A DNA stretch of 64,000 bases from Pseudolysinimonas_A sp947085045 (GTDB lineage Bacteria > Actinomycetota > Actinomycetes > Actinomycetales > Microbacteriaceae). The notes beneath the pieces are model-generated. The model saw only the letters and a program-made list of their open reading frames with translations. It was not told where the DNA came from and made no database searches. Below are positions 41,223 through 49,660 of the stretch, piece by piece. How positions within the stretch are numbered: position 1 is the stretch's first letter; each line of letters opens with the position of its first letter. The position numbers were made by a program, and so were the translations under genes. The stretch covers positions 186,001 through 250,000 of the forward strand of contig CAMTUU010000005.1 in assembly GCA_947085045.1 (NCBI GenBank). The letters are read 5' to 3'.

Positions 41223-41990
41223 TCATGCGTCGCTGCGATGCCGGTTCGCGAGTCGCTCGAGAGCGCCCGTGACGAGGAAGAAGACCAGGCCGACGGCGAT
41301 GCCGCCCGCAATGTAGGCCCAGGCGAGGTCGTGGTTGCCCGACTTCGCGTAACTGCCGATCGCCGAGCCGATGCCGTTGACCGGGCCGCCGAAGTACTCG
41401 GCGACGAGCGCGGAGATCACCGCCAGCGAGCTCGCGACGCGCAGCCCGGTGAGGATGTACGGCAGCGCCGTGCGCAGCGTCAGCTTCAGGAAGGTCTGGA
41501 TGCCGGTGGCCGCCGTCGCCCGGAACAGGTCGCGTTGCACGGGAAGGGTCTGCCGCAGTCCGCGCAGCGTCGTGACGAACACCGGGACGAACGCCGCGAT
41601 GCCGGCGATGATCTGCCGCGCGGTCTGCTCGCCCGCGCCGTACATCGAGTTGAGGATCGGCGCGAGCGCGACGATCGGCACGACGGCCAGTACGGCGACG
41701 ATGGGCGCCGACATCCCGTCGATCGGCGCGAACCGGGCCGCGAGACCGGCGAGCACGATCGCCAGCACGGAGCCGCCGATCAGGCCGACGAGCGCGTTGC
41801 CTCCGGTGATGAGCACGTCGTCGAAGACGATCCCGACGTTGACGGTCAGCGACTCGACGACGCCGAACGGGCTCGGCACGGAGTTCGGCGTGACACCCGC
41901 GGCGACCAGGCCGTACCAGAGCCCGAGCAGCAGGAGGCCGACGACGATCGGCGCGACGACCTGCACCGCTCTCTGCACGCCGGGCGTCAT
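41223..41990 (-). CDS. ABC transporter permease (SsuC/ThiX-like), first
   Basis: A 255-residue permease with about six membrane helices and the EAA-like loop ATAATGIQTFLKLTLRTALPY that docks on the ATPase. It overlaps the ATPase gene (ATGA at 41987-41990). The separate second permease encoded upstream suggests a heterodimeric membrane channel, as seen in pyrimidine/hydantoin-type importers. Confidence 0.9.
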   Translation of the reverse strand: MTPGVQRAVQVVAPIVVGLLLLGLWYGLVAAGVTPNSVPSPFGVVESLTVNVGIVFDDVLITGGNALVGLIGGSVLAIVLAGLAARFAPIDGMSAPIVAVLAVVPIVALAPILNSMYGAGEQTARQIIAGIAAFVPVFVTTLRGLRQTLPVQRDLFRATAATGIQTFLKLTLRTALPYILTGLRVASSLAVISALVAEYFGGPVNGIGSAIGSYAKSGNHDLAWAYIAGGIAVGLVFFLVTGALERLANRHRSDA

Positions 41991-42808
41991 CGTTCGTTGG
42001 CCCGATCGACGGGGGCGCCGTGCAACGCCTCGCGCACGGCGGTGACACGCTCGAAGAACGCCGGGCTCTCGCGGAGCGCCTCGTCGCGGGTGCCGCGGAA
42101 CGGGACGTCGAGCACGTCGGTGATGCGGCCCGGCCGGGGCGACATGACGACCACGCGGTCGGAGAGGAACACCGCCTCGGGGATCGAGTGCGTGACGAAC
42201 ACGACGGCGGCGCCGGACTCCGCCGCGATGCGCGTCAGCTCCGTCTGCATCCGCTCGCGCGTCATCTCGTCGAGCGCGCCGAACGGCTCGTCCATGAGCA
42301 GCAGCCGCGGCCCGGTGGCGAGCGACCGGGCGATCGCGACACGCTGCTGCATGCCGCCGGAGAGCTGGTCGGGAAAACGGTCGGCGAAGTCGTCGAGCCC
42401 GACGAGCCGGATCAGTTCGGCCGCGCGCGTCGCGCGGGCGGCGGCGGGCATCCCGTGCAGTTCCAGCGGCAGCGCGATGTTCGCGGTGACGGAGCGCCAG
42501 GGCAGCAGACCCGCCTGCTGGAAGGCCATCCCGTAGTCCTGGTCGAGGCGGGCCTTCGCGGCCGGCTTGCCGAACACCTCGACGGTGCCCGCGGTCGCGG
42601 AGTCCAGATCGGCGATGAGGCGCAGCAACGTCGACTTGCCGCAGCCGGACGGACCGATGAGCGCGACGAACTCGCCCGGCTTCACGGTCAGATCGACCGC
42701 GGAAAGGGCCTGCACCTCGCCGCCGGCCGTGCGGAAGGTCTTCGTCACGCCGGTGACGGAGACGGCGAGTTCGACTGCGTGGGTCGCGGGCGTGGGGGCA
42801 GCGGTCAT
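41987..42808 (-). CDS. ABC transporter ATP-binding protein (nitrate/sulfonate/pyrimidine-type)
   Basis: A 273-residue ATPase. Walker A is LIGPSGCGKSTLLRL, the Q-loop MAFQQAGLLPW, the signature LSGGMQQRVAIARSL, Walker B LLLMDEPFGALDE and the switch His in FVTHSIPEAV. It is the SsuB/TauB type that serves NMT1-like binding proteins. Both ends overlap permease genes by four bases. I start it at the ATG at 42808 (MTAAPTPATHAVELA); the longer open frame lies in the second permease gene. Confidence 0.93.
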   Translation of the reverse strand: MTAAPTPATHAVELAVSVTGVTKTFRTAGGEVQALSAVDLTVKPGEFVALIGPSGCGKSTLLRLIADLDSATAGTVEVFGKPAAKARLDQDYGMAFQQAGLLPWRSVTANIALPLELHGMPAAARATRAAELIRLVGLDDFADRFPDQLSGGMQQRVAIARSLATGPRLLLMDEPFGALDEMTRERMQTELTRIAAESGAAVVFVTHSIPEAVFLSDRVVVMSPRPGRITDVLDVPFRGTRDEALRESPAFFERVTAVREALHGAPVDRANER

Positions 42809-43704
42809 GCGGGGGCCTCTGTGCGTCGGAAACGGCGGAGCAGGAGTCCGAGCAGCGCGACGATGCCCACGGCGACGAAGCCGAGCACGACGGCGCCGAA
42901 GACCGGCCCCCAGGGTTTGGCGGGATCGACGGTGCCCTGACCGGCGACGCCGATGAGCAGGCCGCCGATGCCTCCCCCGACTCCGATCGAGACCTCGGCG
43001 ACGATGGCGCCGATGATCGCGGTCGTCGCGCCGAGGCGCAGGGCCGGGAGCAGGTAGGGCACCGCGGCGGGCAGCCGCAGTTTGACGAGGGTCGCCCAAT
43101 AGCCGGCGGCGTAGGTGTGCATCAGTTCGAGCTGGGTGCGCTCGGGGGCCTTGAGCCCGCGCAGGGCGCCGACGGTCATCGGGAAGAATGCGAGGTACGA
43201 CGCGATCACCGCGACGGTCAGCCACTGCGGCCACGGGATGCCCTGGTCGTTGAGCTGGTAGCCGATCGTCGCGAGGATCGGCGCGAAGGCGATGAGCGGC
43301 ACCGTCTGGCTGACGACGACCCAGGGCAGTACCCCCCACTCGGCGAGCCGGAAGCGCTGCATGACGAGGGCGAGCACGAGCGCGACGGCGAGGGCGATCG
43401 CCCAGCCGACGGCCGCATAGCCGAGCGTCCGCAGCACCCCGAGCCCCACCAGGTTGAGCAGCATCGGCGTTCCGGCGCCGCTCACCGGCTGGAACAGCGC
43501 GAGGAACATGTCGCCGATGTGCGGCATCGCCCGGTCGGACGCGCGGGGCAGCACGCGGATGCCGCTGCGACGCTCCCCCTCGACGGCGAAGAGCACGATG
43601 CCGTCGTCGGGGGCGAAGTTCTTGTAGAGCTCCCAGACGACGACGATCAGCACCACTCCGACGATCCCCCAGAGGATCGCCCGCCGCGTCGCCGTGCTCA
43701 GCAA
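42805..43704 (-). CDS. ABC transporter permease, second
   Basis: A 299-residue permease starting at TTG 43704 (LLSTATRRAILWGIVG), one base past the LLM gene stop. The first helix (about 9-28) is followed by an extracytoplasmic stretch of about 50 residues and then five further helices. The EAA-like loop is LMHTYAAGYWATLVKLRLPA. It is longer than the other permease because of that extracytoplasmic insertion. The TTG start is chosen because earlier frame sequence belongs to the LLM gene, although no strong Shine-Dalgarno is seen. Confidence 0.88.
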   Translation of the reverse strand: MLSTATRRAILWGIVGVVLIVVVWELYKNFAPDDGIVLFAVEGERRSGIRVLPRASDRAMPHIGDMFLALFQPVSGAGTPMLLNLVGLGVLRTLGYAAVGWAIALAVALVLALVMQRFRLAEWGVLPWVVVSQTVPLIAFAPILATIGYQLNDQGIPWPQWLTVAVIASYLAFFPMTVGALRGLKAPERTQLELMHTYAAGYWATLVKLRLPAAVPYLLPALRLGATTAIIGAIVAEVSIGVGGGIGGLLIGVAGQGTVDPAKPWGPVFGAVVLGFVAVGIVALLGLLLRRFRRTEAPA

Positions 43705-43705
43705 G

Positions 43706-44734
43706 TTACGACTTCGCCGTGATGTGCGCGGACATGGCCGGGATGACGGTCTCGCCGTACACGCGGAGGGTCTCCTCCTTGTTGTCGTGCTGGAGGTAGC
43801 CGGCGAACTGGTGCACGCCGATGGCTTCGAGTTCCTTGAGCTTCGCGAGGTGCTCCTCAGCCGTACCGAGCACGCAGAACCGGTCGACGATCTCGTCGGG
43901 CACGAAGTCGACGTGGTCATTCTCCGCCTTGCCGTGCGAGTTGTAGTCGTACCCCTCGCGGCCCTTGATGTAGTCGGTCAGCGCCTGCGGAACCGCTCCC
44001 GAGTCGCCGTACTTCGACACGATGTCGGCGACGTGGTTGCCGACCATCCCGCCGAACCAGCGGCTCTGCTCGCGCGCGTGCTGGAGCCCCGCCTCGGTGC
44101 CGTCGGTGATGTAGAACGGCGCGGCGACGCAGAAGGTGATCGAGTCGGGGTCGCGCCCGACGGCTTCGGCCGCGGACCGCACGGTCGCGATCATCCACTT
44201 GGCGATGTCGACGTCGGCGAGCTGCAGGATGAACCCGTCCCCGACCTCGCCCGTCAGCTTGAGTGCGAGCGGACCGTACGCGGCGACCCAGACCTCGAGT
44301 TCCGACCCGGTCGACCAGGGGAACCGCAGCTCGGCGCCGTTGTAGTCGACGCTGCGCGAGTTGCCGAGCTCCCGGATGACGTGGATCGACTCGCGCAGCT
44401 CCTTGAGCGTCGTCGGCTTGCCGTTGGTGACGCGCACCGCCGAGTCGCCGCGGCCGATGCCGACGACCGTGCGGTTGCCGTACATCTCGTTGAGCGTCGC
44501 GAACACGGATGCCGTGACGGTCCAGTCGCGCGTCGCCGGGTTGGTGACGAACGGGCCCACCTTCACCCGCCGGGTCTCGGCGAGGATCGCGCTGTAGATG
44601 ACGTACGGCTCCTGCCAGAGCAGGTGCGAGTCGAACGTCCACACGTGGCTGAAGCCGTACTGCTCGGCGAGCTTCGCCAGGTGCACGGTCCGCGATGCGG
44701 GCGGGTTGGTCTGAAGAACTGCTCCGAAGTCCAT
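43706..44734 (-). CDS. LLM class oxidoreductase, F420-type, in the pyrimidine operon
   Basis: A 342-residue luciferase-like enzyme (MDFGAVLQTNPPASRTV start). FSHVWTFDSHLLWQEPYV, the GNRTVVGIGRGDSAVRV segment and WVAAYGPLALKLTGEVGDG are characteristic of F420-type LLM proteins that sit beside hydantoinase/dihydropyrimidinase genes. No dihydropyrimidine dehydrogenase gene is in the operon, so this enzyme is a candidate for the missing redox step on the pyrimidine ring, or for an oxygenase-type step. That role is a hypothesis. Its ATG overlaps the stop of a 32-codon frame between it and the dihydropyrimidinase gene. Confidence 0.88.
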   Translation of the reverse strand: MDFGAVLQTNPPASRTVHLAKLAEQYGFSHVWTFDSHLLWQEPYVIYSAILAETRRVKVGPFVTNPATRDWTVTASVFATLNEMYGNRTVVGIGRGDSAVRVTNGKPTTLKELRESIHVIRELGNSRSVDYNGAELRFPWSTGSELEVWVAAYGPLALKLTGEVGDGFILQLADVDIAKWMIATVRSAAEAVGRDPDSITFCVAAPFYITDGTEAGLQHAREQSRWFGGMVGNHVADIVSKYGDSGAVPQALTDYIKGREGYDYNSHGKAENDHVDFVPDEIVDRFCVLGTAEEHLAKLKELEAIGVHQFAGYLQHDNKEETLRVYGETVIPAMSAHITAKS

Positions 44735-44832
44735 CAGCGCTTCTTCCCACTTCCGTCATAGAGGGTTCTGTGACGCGTCAGACCCCTGCGCAACGCCTTC
44801 CCTCGCGTCAGAGAGGGTTCTGTGACGTTCAT
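44734..44832 (-). CDS. Possible 32-residue coupled ORF between dihydropyrimidinase and LLM genes
   Basis: An ATG overlapping the dihydropyrimidinase stop (ATGA) opens a frame of 32 codons beginning MNVTEPSLTRG and ending DGSGKKR. Its stop overlaps the LLM ATG (TGATG). The frame is basic and spans a 16-base direct repeat, which makes the peptide partly repetitive at DNA level. It may be a true microprotein or simply a spacer that keeps ribosomes coupled between two enzymes. It matches nothing I recognise. Confidence 0.3.
   Translation of the reverse strand: MNVTEPSLTRGKALRRGLTRHRTLYDGSGKKR
44760..44827. repeat. Two direct 16-bp repeats, 52 bases apart
   Basis: AGAGGGTTCTGTGACG occurs at 44760-44775 and 44812-44827 in the same orientation. 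Both lie in the short stretch between the dihydropyrimidinase and LLM genes. The period of 52 is not a multiple of three, so it is not a repeated codon block. Confidence 0.6.
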
Positions 44833-46262
44833 ACGAGGTACTGCGACAGGCCGCGCTTGATGAAGCGCCCGTCGCCCTTCGCGCCGTGGTACTCGCCGCC
44901 GTCGATGACGACCTTGCCGCGGGAGATGACGGTGTCGACGTGGCCGTCGATCTCGAAGCCCTCCCAGGCCGAGTGGTCCATGTTCATGTGGTGCGTCGCG
45001 GCCGAGATGGTCGTGTGCCCCTTCGGGTCGTAGACGACGACATCCCCGTCCGCGCCGGGCTGGATGACGCCCTTCTGGCCGTACATGCCGAACATGCGCG
45101 CCGGAGTGGTCGAGGTGAGCTCGACCCAGCGCTCGAGGGTGATCTCGCCGGTGACGACGCCCTGGTACATGAGGTCCATGCGGTGCTCGATCGAGCCGAT
45201 GCCGTTCGGGATGGCGCGGAAGTCGTCCGTGCCGAGCTCCTTCTGACCCTTCATGCAGAACGGGCAGTGGTCGGTCGACACCATCTGCAGGTCGTTGGTG
45301 CGCAGCGCCTGCCACATGTGGTCCTGGTGCCCCTCCTCGCGGGAGCGCAGCGGCGTCGAGCACACCCACTTGGCGCCCTCGAACGCGCCCCACTCGTCGG
45401 AGGTGGCGCCGAGCTGCGCCTCGAGCGAGAGGTAGAGGTACTGCGGGCAGGTCTCGCCGAAGACGTTCTGGCCCTTGTCGCGTGCCCAGGCGAGCTGCTC
45501 GACAGCCTGCTTCGCGCTGACGTGTACGACGTACAGCGGTGCCCCGGTGAGGTTGGCGAGCATGATCGCGCGGTGCGTCGCCTCCTCCTCCATCTGCCAG
45601 GCGCGGGCGATGCCGTGGTAGTACGGCGTCGTCTTTCCGGCTTCCGCGAGCTGGGCGGCGAGCACGTCGATCGCCGGGCCGTTCTCGGCGTGCATCATCG
45701 TCAGCAGCCCGAGGTCGGCGGCCGTCTGCATCGCCTTCAGGATCTGGCCGTCGTCGGAGTAGAACACCCCCGGGTAGGCCATGAACATCTTGTAACTCGT
45801 GATGCCCTCGTCGGCGAACCCCTTCATCGCCTGCAGGGAGTCGGCGTCCACGCCGCCCATGATCTGGTGGAAGCCGTAGTCGATCGCGCAGTTGCCGGCG
45901 GCCTTCTCGTGCCACGTCGCGAGACCGTCTTGAACACGAGAACCCGTGGTCTGCACGGCGAAGTCGATGACGCTCGTCGTGCCGCCCCACGCCGCGGCGC
46001 GGGTGCCCGACTCGAAGGTGTCGGACGCCTCGGTGCCGCCGAACGGCAGCTCGAAGTGGGTGTGCGCGTCGATGCCGCCCGGGATGACGTACTTGCCGGT
46101 CGCATCGATCACGGTGTCAACGCTCGAGCGGATGTCGGTGCCGAGCAACGTCGACCCGGGGGCGAGCACGGCGACGATCTTCTCGCCGTCGATCAGCACG
46201 TCGGCCTCGCTGCGACCGGTGGCCGAGACGACCGTTCCGCCGGTGATGAGCGTCGTGCCCAC
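44829..46262 (-). CDS. hydA: Dihydropyrimidinase (D-hydantoinase)
   Basis: A 477-residue amidohydrolase that opens dihydrouracil or dihydrothymine, or 5-substituted hydantoins, to N-carbamoyl amino acids. The metal ligands are visible: H67 and H69 (GIDAHTHFE), carboxylated K158 (SYKMFMAY), H191 (MMHAENG), H247 (VVHVSA) and the Asp in STDHCPF. Length and pattern fit bacterial dihydropyrimidinase. The start is GTG, three bases after the ureidopropionase gene. It is the second step of reductive pyrimidine breakdown. Confidence 0.95.
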   Translation of the reverse strand: MGTTLITGGTVVSATGRSEADVLIDGEKIVAVLAPGSTLLGTDIRSSVDTVIDATGKYVIPGGIDAHTHFELPFGGTEASDTFESGTRAAAWGGTTSVIDFAVQTTGSRVQDGLATWHEKAAGNCAIDYGFHQIMGGVDADSLQAMKGFADEGITSYKMFMAYPGVFYSDDGQILKAMQTAADLGLLTMMHAENGPAIDVLAAQLAEAGKTTPYYHGIARAWQMEEEATHRAIMLANLTGAPLYVVHVSAKQAVEQLAWARDKGQNVFGETCPQYLYLSLEAQLGATSDEWGAFEGAKWVCSTPLRSREEGHQDHMWQALRTNDLQMVSTDHCPFCMKGQKELGTDDFRAIPNGIGSIEHRMDLMYQGVVTGEITLERWVELTSTTPARMFGMYGQKGVIQPGADGDVVVYDPKGHTTISAATHHMNMDHSAWEGFEIDGHVDTVISRGKVVIDGGEYHGAKGDGRFIKRGLSQYLV

Positions 46263-46265
46263 GAC

Positions 46266-47117
46266 TCAGGCCCTCCCGGTCGCCACGTAGGACTCCGGAC
46301 GGCGGTCACGGAAGAACTGCCAGTCGTCGCGCATCTGCTGCACCATGTCGAGATCGAGGTCGCGCACGAGGATCTCCTCGTCGGTGCCCGAGCCGCGCTC
46401 GCCGACGAAGTTGCCGCGCGGGTCGATCACCTGCGACGTGCCGTAGAAGTCGACGGCGAGTTCGCCGTACTCGTTGTCCTCGCGGCCGACGCGGTTGGGC
46501 TGCAGCACGAACATGCCGTTGGCGACCGCGGCGCACGGACCTTCGACCTCCCACAGCCGGTTGCTCAGCCCGGGCTTCGTCGCGTTCGGGTTGAACACCA
46601 TGTGCGCTCCGTTGAGCGCGAGTTCGCGCCAGCCCTCCGGGAAGTGCCGGTCGTAGCAGATGTAGACGCCGACCTTGCCGACCTTGGTGTCGAAGACCGG
46701 GTAGCCCCCGTTGCCCGGGCGGAAGTAGAACTTCTCCCAGAAGCGGTCGAGGTGCGGGATGTGGTGCTTGCGGTACTGGCCGAGGATGGTGCCGTCGGCA
46801 TCCACCACCACCGCGGTGTTGTAGTACACGCCGGTCATCTCCTCCTCGTAGATGGGGAGGATCATCACCATCTCGAGCTCCTTGGCGAGGGCGGCGAAGC
46901 GCTGCACGATCGGTCCGTCGGAGGGCTCGGCGAAGCGGTAGTACTTCTTGTCTTCGGTGATGCCGAAGTAGGGGCCGTAGAAGAGTTCCTGGAAGCAGAT
47001 GATCTGCGCGCCCTGGGCTTTCGCATCCCGGGCGAACTGCTCGTGCTTGTCGAGCATCGACGCCTTGTCGCCCGTCCACGTGGTCTGGGTGATCGCGGCG
47101 CGAACGACGTTGGTCAT
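46266..47117 (-). CDS. Beta-ureidopropionase (nitrilase superfamily)
   Basis: A 283-residue carbon-nitrogen hydrolase with the Glu-Lys-Cys triad: E44 (CFQELFYG), K117 (YRKHHIPH) and C154 (VYICYDRHFPEG). The sequence around GNGGYPVFDTKVGKVG and the place beside dihydropyrimidinase indicate an N-carbamoyl-beta-alanine amidohydrolase, releasing beta-alanine, CO2 and ammonia. It is the first gene of the operon, with GGAGG seven bases before the ATG. The promoter lies in the low-G+C gap facing the MocR regulator. Confidence 0.93.
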   Translation of the reverse strand: MTNVVRAAITQTTWTGDKASMLDKHEQFARDAKAQGAQIICFQELFYGPYFGITEDKKYYRFAEPSDGPIVQRFAALAKELEMVMILPIYEEEMTGVYYNTAVVVDADGTILGQYRKHHIPHLDRFWEKFYFRPGNGGYPVFDTKVGKVGVYICYDRHFPEGWRELALNGAHMVFNPNATKPGLSNRLWEVEGPCAAVANGMFVLQPNRVGREDNEYGELAVDFYGTSQVIDPRGNFVGERGSGTDEEILVRDLDLDMVQQMRDDWQFFRDRRPESYVATGRA

Positions 47118-47220
47118 GCGGAGTCCTCCAGGGGTTGTGTTTTGTTATTCTTAGCCGTAAACATTTCTCTGATGTTTCTTTCCGTGACGGCGCGGTTAAA
47201 GAAATCTACGAGGAGGGGTC
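47118..47220. promoter_or_regulatory. Divergent control region of the pyrimidine operon and its MocR regulator
   Basis: This AT-rich gap holds AAACAT (47159-47164) and ATGTTT (47172-47177), a 6-bp inverted repeat with a 7-base spacer. TTTCTTT (47175-47181) and AAAGAAA (47198-47204) form a second, 7-bp inverted repeat. On the minus strand TAAGAATAAC near 47145-47155 is a possible -10 for the catabolic operon. AGGAGGGG at 47211-47218 is the MocR ribosome site. The repeats are likely MocR binding sites. Confidence 0.55.
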
Positions 47221-48549
47221 ATGAAGTCGGTAGCCCTCTCCGTCGCCGAGCGGACTCCACACGGCATCGCCTCGACGATCTCGCGACTGATCACGACGGG
47301 CGATCTCGCCCCGGGTGACCGCCTGCCGACGGTGCGCGATCTGGCCCGCGACCTCGGCGTCTCCCCTGCGACCGTCAGCCACGCCTGGCAGACCCTCGCC
47401 GCCGCCGGCCTGATCACGAGTCGCGGCCGGTCGGGCAGCTTCGTGCGCTCCCTTCCCCGCGAATGGATGCCCCGTCGCTACCAGGGTCTCGACGGCTCCC
47501 TCGAGGCGGCGCTCGACCTCTCCCGCGGCACGCCCGACCCCGCGTTGCTCCCTCGCCTCGGACCGCTGTTCGCCTCGCTCGAGGTGCACGCCGACACGAC
47601 GTCCTACCAGGCCAAGCCCGACATCCCGGAGCTGCACGACCTGCTGCGCTCCACCTGGCCGGCCGCCGTGGAGTCGATCACCGTCACCAACGGCGCCCTC
47701 GACGCGATCGACCGCGTGCTCAGCACCCTGGTGCGCTACGGCGACCGGGTGCTCGTCGAGAACCCGACGTTCCCGCCGTTCCTCGACCTGCTCGAGGCGT
47801 ACGGCCTCGAACCGATCGGCGTGGCGATGGATGCCGAGGGGATGCTCCCCGACGCGTTCGCCGCGGCACTCGGCACCTCGCCCGCGGTCGTGCTGCTGCA
47901 GACCCGCGCGCACAATCCGACCGGAACGTCCCTCTCGCCCGGGCGGGCCGCGGTGCTCGGGCGACTGCTCGCCCGCAGCCGCAACGCGCCGAACGCGATC
48001 GTCATCGAAGACGACCATTCCGGGGCGATCTCGTCGTCGCCCGACGTGACCCTGGCGGCGACCATCCCGGATCGGGTCATCCACGTGCGGTCGTTCTCGA
48101 AGTCGCACGGTCCCGACCTGCGCATCGGCGCGCTCGGCGGACCGCGGGCCCTCGTCGACCGGGTCGTCGCCCGCCGGCTGCTCGGGCCGGGCTGGACGTC
48201 GCGCACCATCCAGGCCGTGCTGCACGGGCTGCTCACCGACCCCGTCGCGGTGGCCGAGGTCGACGTCGCGCGGGAGACCTACGTCGAGCGCCGCCTCGCC
48301 CTGCGGGTCGAGCTCGGCGAGCGCGGCATCGACCTTCCGCCCGGCGACGGGATCAACGCCTGGCTGCCCGTCGCCGACGAGCGCGACGCCCTCGTGCAGC
48401 TCGCGGCGGCGGGCATCCGCGTCGCCCCGGGGGCGCCGTTCCAGCTCGGCGAGAGTCCGACGCCGCACGTGCGCGTCACGGTCGGAGTGGTGCCGGTCGC
48501 GTCCGCCCCGCTCGTGGCCGACGCCCTCGCGGCGGCGGCCGGGATCTAG
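47221..48549 (+). CDS. MocR-type (GntR plus aminotransferase) transcriptional regulator
   Basis: A 442-residue chimera. The N-terminal GntR winged helix (about 1-75) contains GDRLPTVRDLARDLGVSPAT and a recognition helix. The rest is a fold-type I aminotransferase domain with the HNPTGTSLS motif, the EDDHSG segment and the PLP lysine in RSFSKSHGPDLRIG. Such regulators sense amino compounds through PLP; beta-alanine-related ligands fit the divergent catabolic operon. It has a strong Shine-Dalgarno. Its stop is interlocked with that of the convergent nucleotidyltransferase gene (CTAG). Confidence 0.93.
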   Translation: MKSVALSVAERTPHGIASTISRLITTGDLAPGDRLPTVRDLARDLGVSPATVSHAWQTLAAAGLITSRGRSGSFVRSLPREWMPRRYQGLDGSLEAALDLSRGTPDPALLPRLGPLFASLEVHADTTSYQAKPDIPELHDLLRSTWPAAVESITVTNGALDAIDRVLSTLVRYGDRVLVENPTFPPFLDLLEAYGLEPIGVAMDAEGMLPDAFAAALGTSPAVVLLQTRAHNPTGTSLSPGRAAVLGRLLARSRNAPNAIVIEDDHSGAISSSPDVTLAATIPDRVIHVRSFSKSHGPDLRIGALGGPRALVDRVVARRLLGPGWTSRTIQAVLHGLLTDPVAVAEVDVARETYVERRLALRVELGERGIDLPPGDGINAWLPVADERDALVQLAAAGIRVAPGAPFQLGESPTPHVRVTVGVVPVASAPLVADALAAAAGI

Positions 48550-49085
48550 AGGCTCTCGATCACGGCACGCGCGATCACGAGATACGACGCGCGTCCGTCG
48601 GGCAGCTCGACCGAGTCGTCACCGTAGACGTCGTAGGCGATGTCGACGAGTCGCTCCGGGTCGCTGATGCCGAGGTGGCGGGCGAGGATCCGCAGATCGA
48701 CCAGATCCTGCTCGCGGGAGGCGGCGAGTTTCATGGCGACCAGTTGCTCCGGCGTCGCGATGACGACCTCGAACTCACCGGGAGCCGGGCTCGGCTCGTC
48801 GGTGCGCAGCCAGGAGGCGCCGGCGGAGTTGATCCAGTCCGTCTCGAGCCCGCGCTCGTCGGCCAGCTCGCGGATGACTTCGGTGACTTCGGCGCGCGGT
48901 TGCCAGACCGCGTCGACATCGCGGGTGACCCGCACCTGAGGATCATCCGGGTACCGCAGGGCGAGTGCCGCGCCTCCGACGATCCGGATGGCTCCCGTGA
49001 TGCCGCGGGACTCCACCCGGCGCACCAGTTCATCCAGCAGCTCGCGTAGCTCGGCCGCGTCGAGCTGGTGCGGGCCGCGGCGCAT
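48546..49085 (-). CDS. Nucleotidyltransferase-fold protein, toxin-like (second module)
   Basis: A 179-residue protein. IRIVGGAALALRYPDD (GG motif) and TRDVDAVWQP (D-x-D) give the nucleotidyltransferase core. A later EQLVAMKLAASREQDLVDLRILAR segment matches the DUF6036/AbiEii-like class. I start it at the ATG at 49085, overlapping the HTH gene stop as TGATG; the longer frame is the HTH gene shadow. It is a different subfamily from the 38-kb copy, although both have the same partner arrangement. Confidence 0.82.
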   Translation of the reverse strand: MRRGPHQLDAAELRELLDELVRRVESRGITGAIRIVGGAALALRYPDDPQVRVTRDVDAVWQPRAEVTEVIRELADERGLETDWINSAGASWLRTDEPSPAPGEFEVVIATPEQLVAMKLAASREQDLVDLRILARHLGISDPERLVDIAYDVYGDDSVELPDGRASYLVIARAVIESL

Positions 49086-49654
49086 CAGACCCGCTCCAGC
49101 GACTTCGCATCGAGGTAGATGTTGAGTTCGCGGAGCCGAGCGGGGGTCGTCGTCTTGGCGCGATCGCGCAAGGGCGCGAACTGCGAGACGTACCAGCGCC
49201 GCGTCAACGGCTTCGGCGTCGCCCACTCGGGCCGCCGTTCCTGCGCGAGCGCGTCACCGTAGACCGCCCCGAACAACGTCTCCCACTTCGCGTCCGAGAT
49301 CCGCGACGACCTCGCCGCGGGGTCTCCGGCCGCGGTCGGCGTCGCTCGGACCGCTTGGGCCGCGCGAGTCAGCAGCCGCAGCGCGAACGTCTCGTCGCCG
49401 TCGTCCAGGGCTCGATTGATCGAATCCGTGATCGTCTCGGCGTCGTAACCCTCACGTGCGGATGCCGCCATCGACACGATCGGGCGACGTCCCAGTTCGG
49501 CGAGTGCGCGCTCCAGCGTCTCCCAGCGGATCGATCCCTCGCGCTCCGATCGCTCGAGCTGCGACACCGCACTCGGCGTCACCCCGAGCCGTCGGGCCAG
49601 TTCGGCGTTGGTGACACCCTGCTCGCGCCGCGCGGTCTGGATGAGATTCGACAT
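49085..49654 (-). CDS. XRE-family HTH protein with C-terminal extension, antitoxin-like
   Basis: A 189-residue protein with an N-terminal HTH (TNAELARRLGVTPSAVSQLERSE, about 15-37). The second half of about 100 residues ends in a basic segment (KPLTRRWYVSQFAPLRDRAK) that may bind the toxin or sense a ligand. It is twice as long as the HTH partner at 37.6 kb. TAAACT lies six bases before the ATG, so the transcript is probably leaderless. AGTTTAGCCATAACT, an imperfect inverted repeat overlapping this box, is a likely self-operator. Confidence 0.8.
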   Translation of the reverse strand: MSNLIQTARREQGVTNAELARRLGVTPSAVSQLERSEREGSIRWETLERALAELGRRPIVSMAASAREGYDAETITDSINRALDDGDETFALRLLTRAAQAVRATPTAAGDPAARSSRISDAKWETLFGAVYGDALAQERRPEWATPKPLTRRWYVSQFAPLRDRAKTTTPARLRELNIYLDAKSLERV

Positions 49655-49660
49655 GCACAG

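Noticed and set aside
44760..44827. Direct repeats considered as the start of a CRISPR array
   Set aside because: There are only two 16-bp copies, the spacing includes coding-like sequence, and no cas genes are present.
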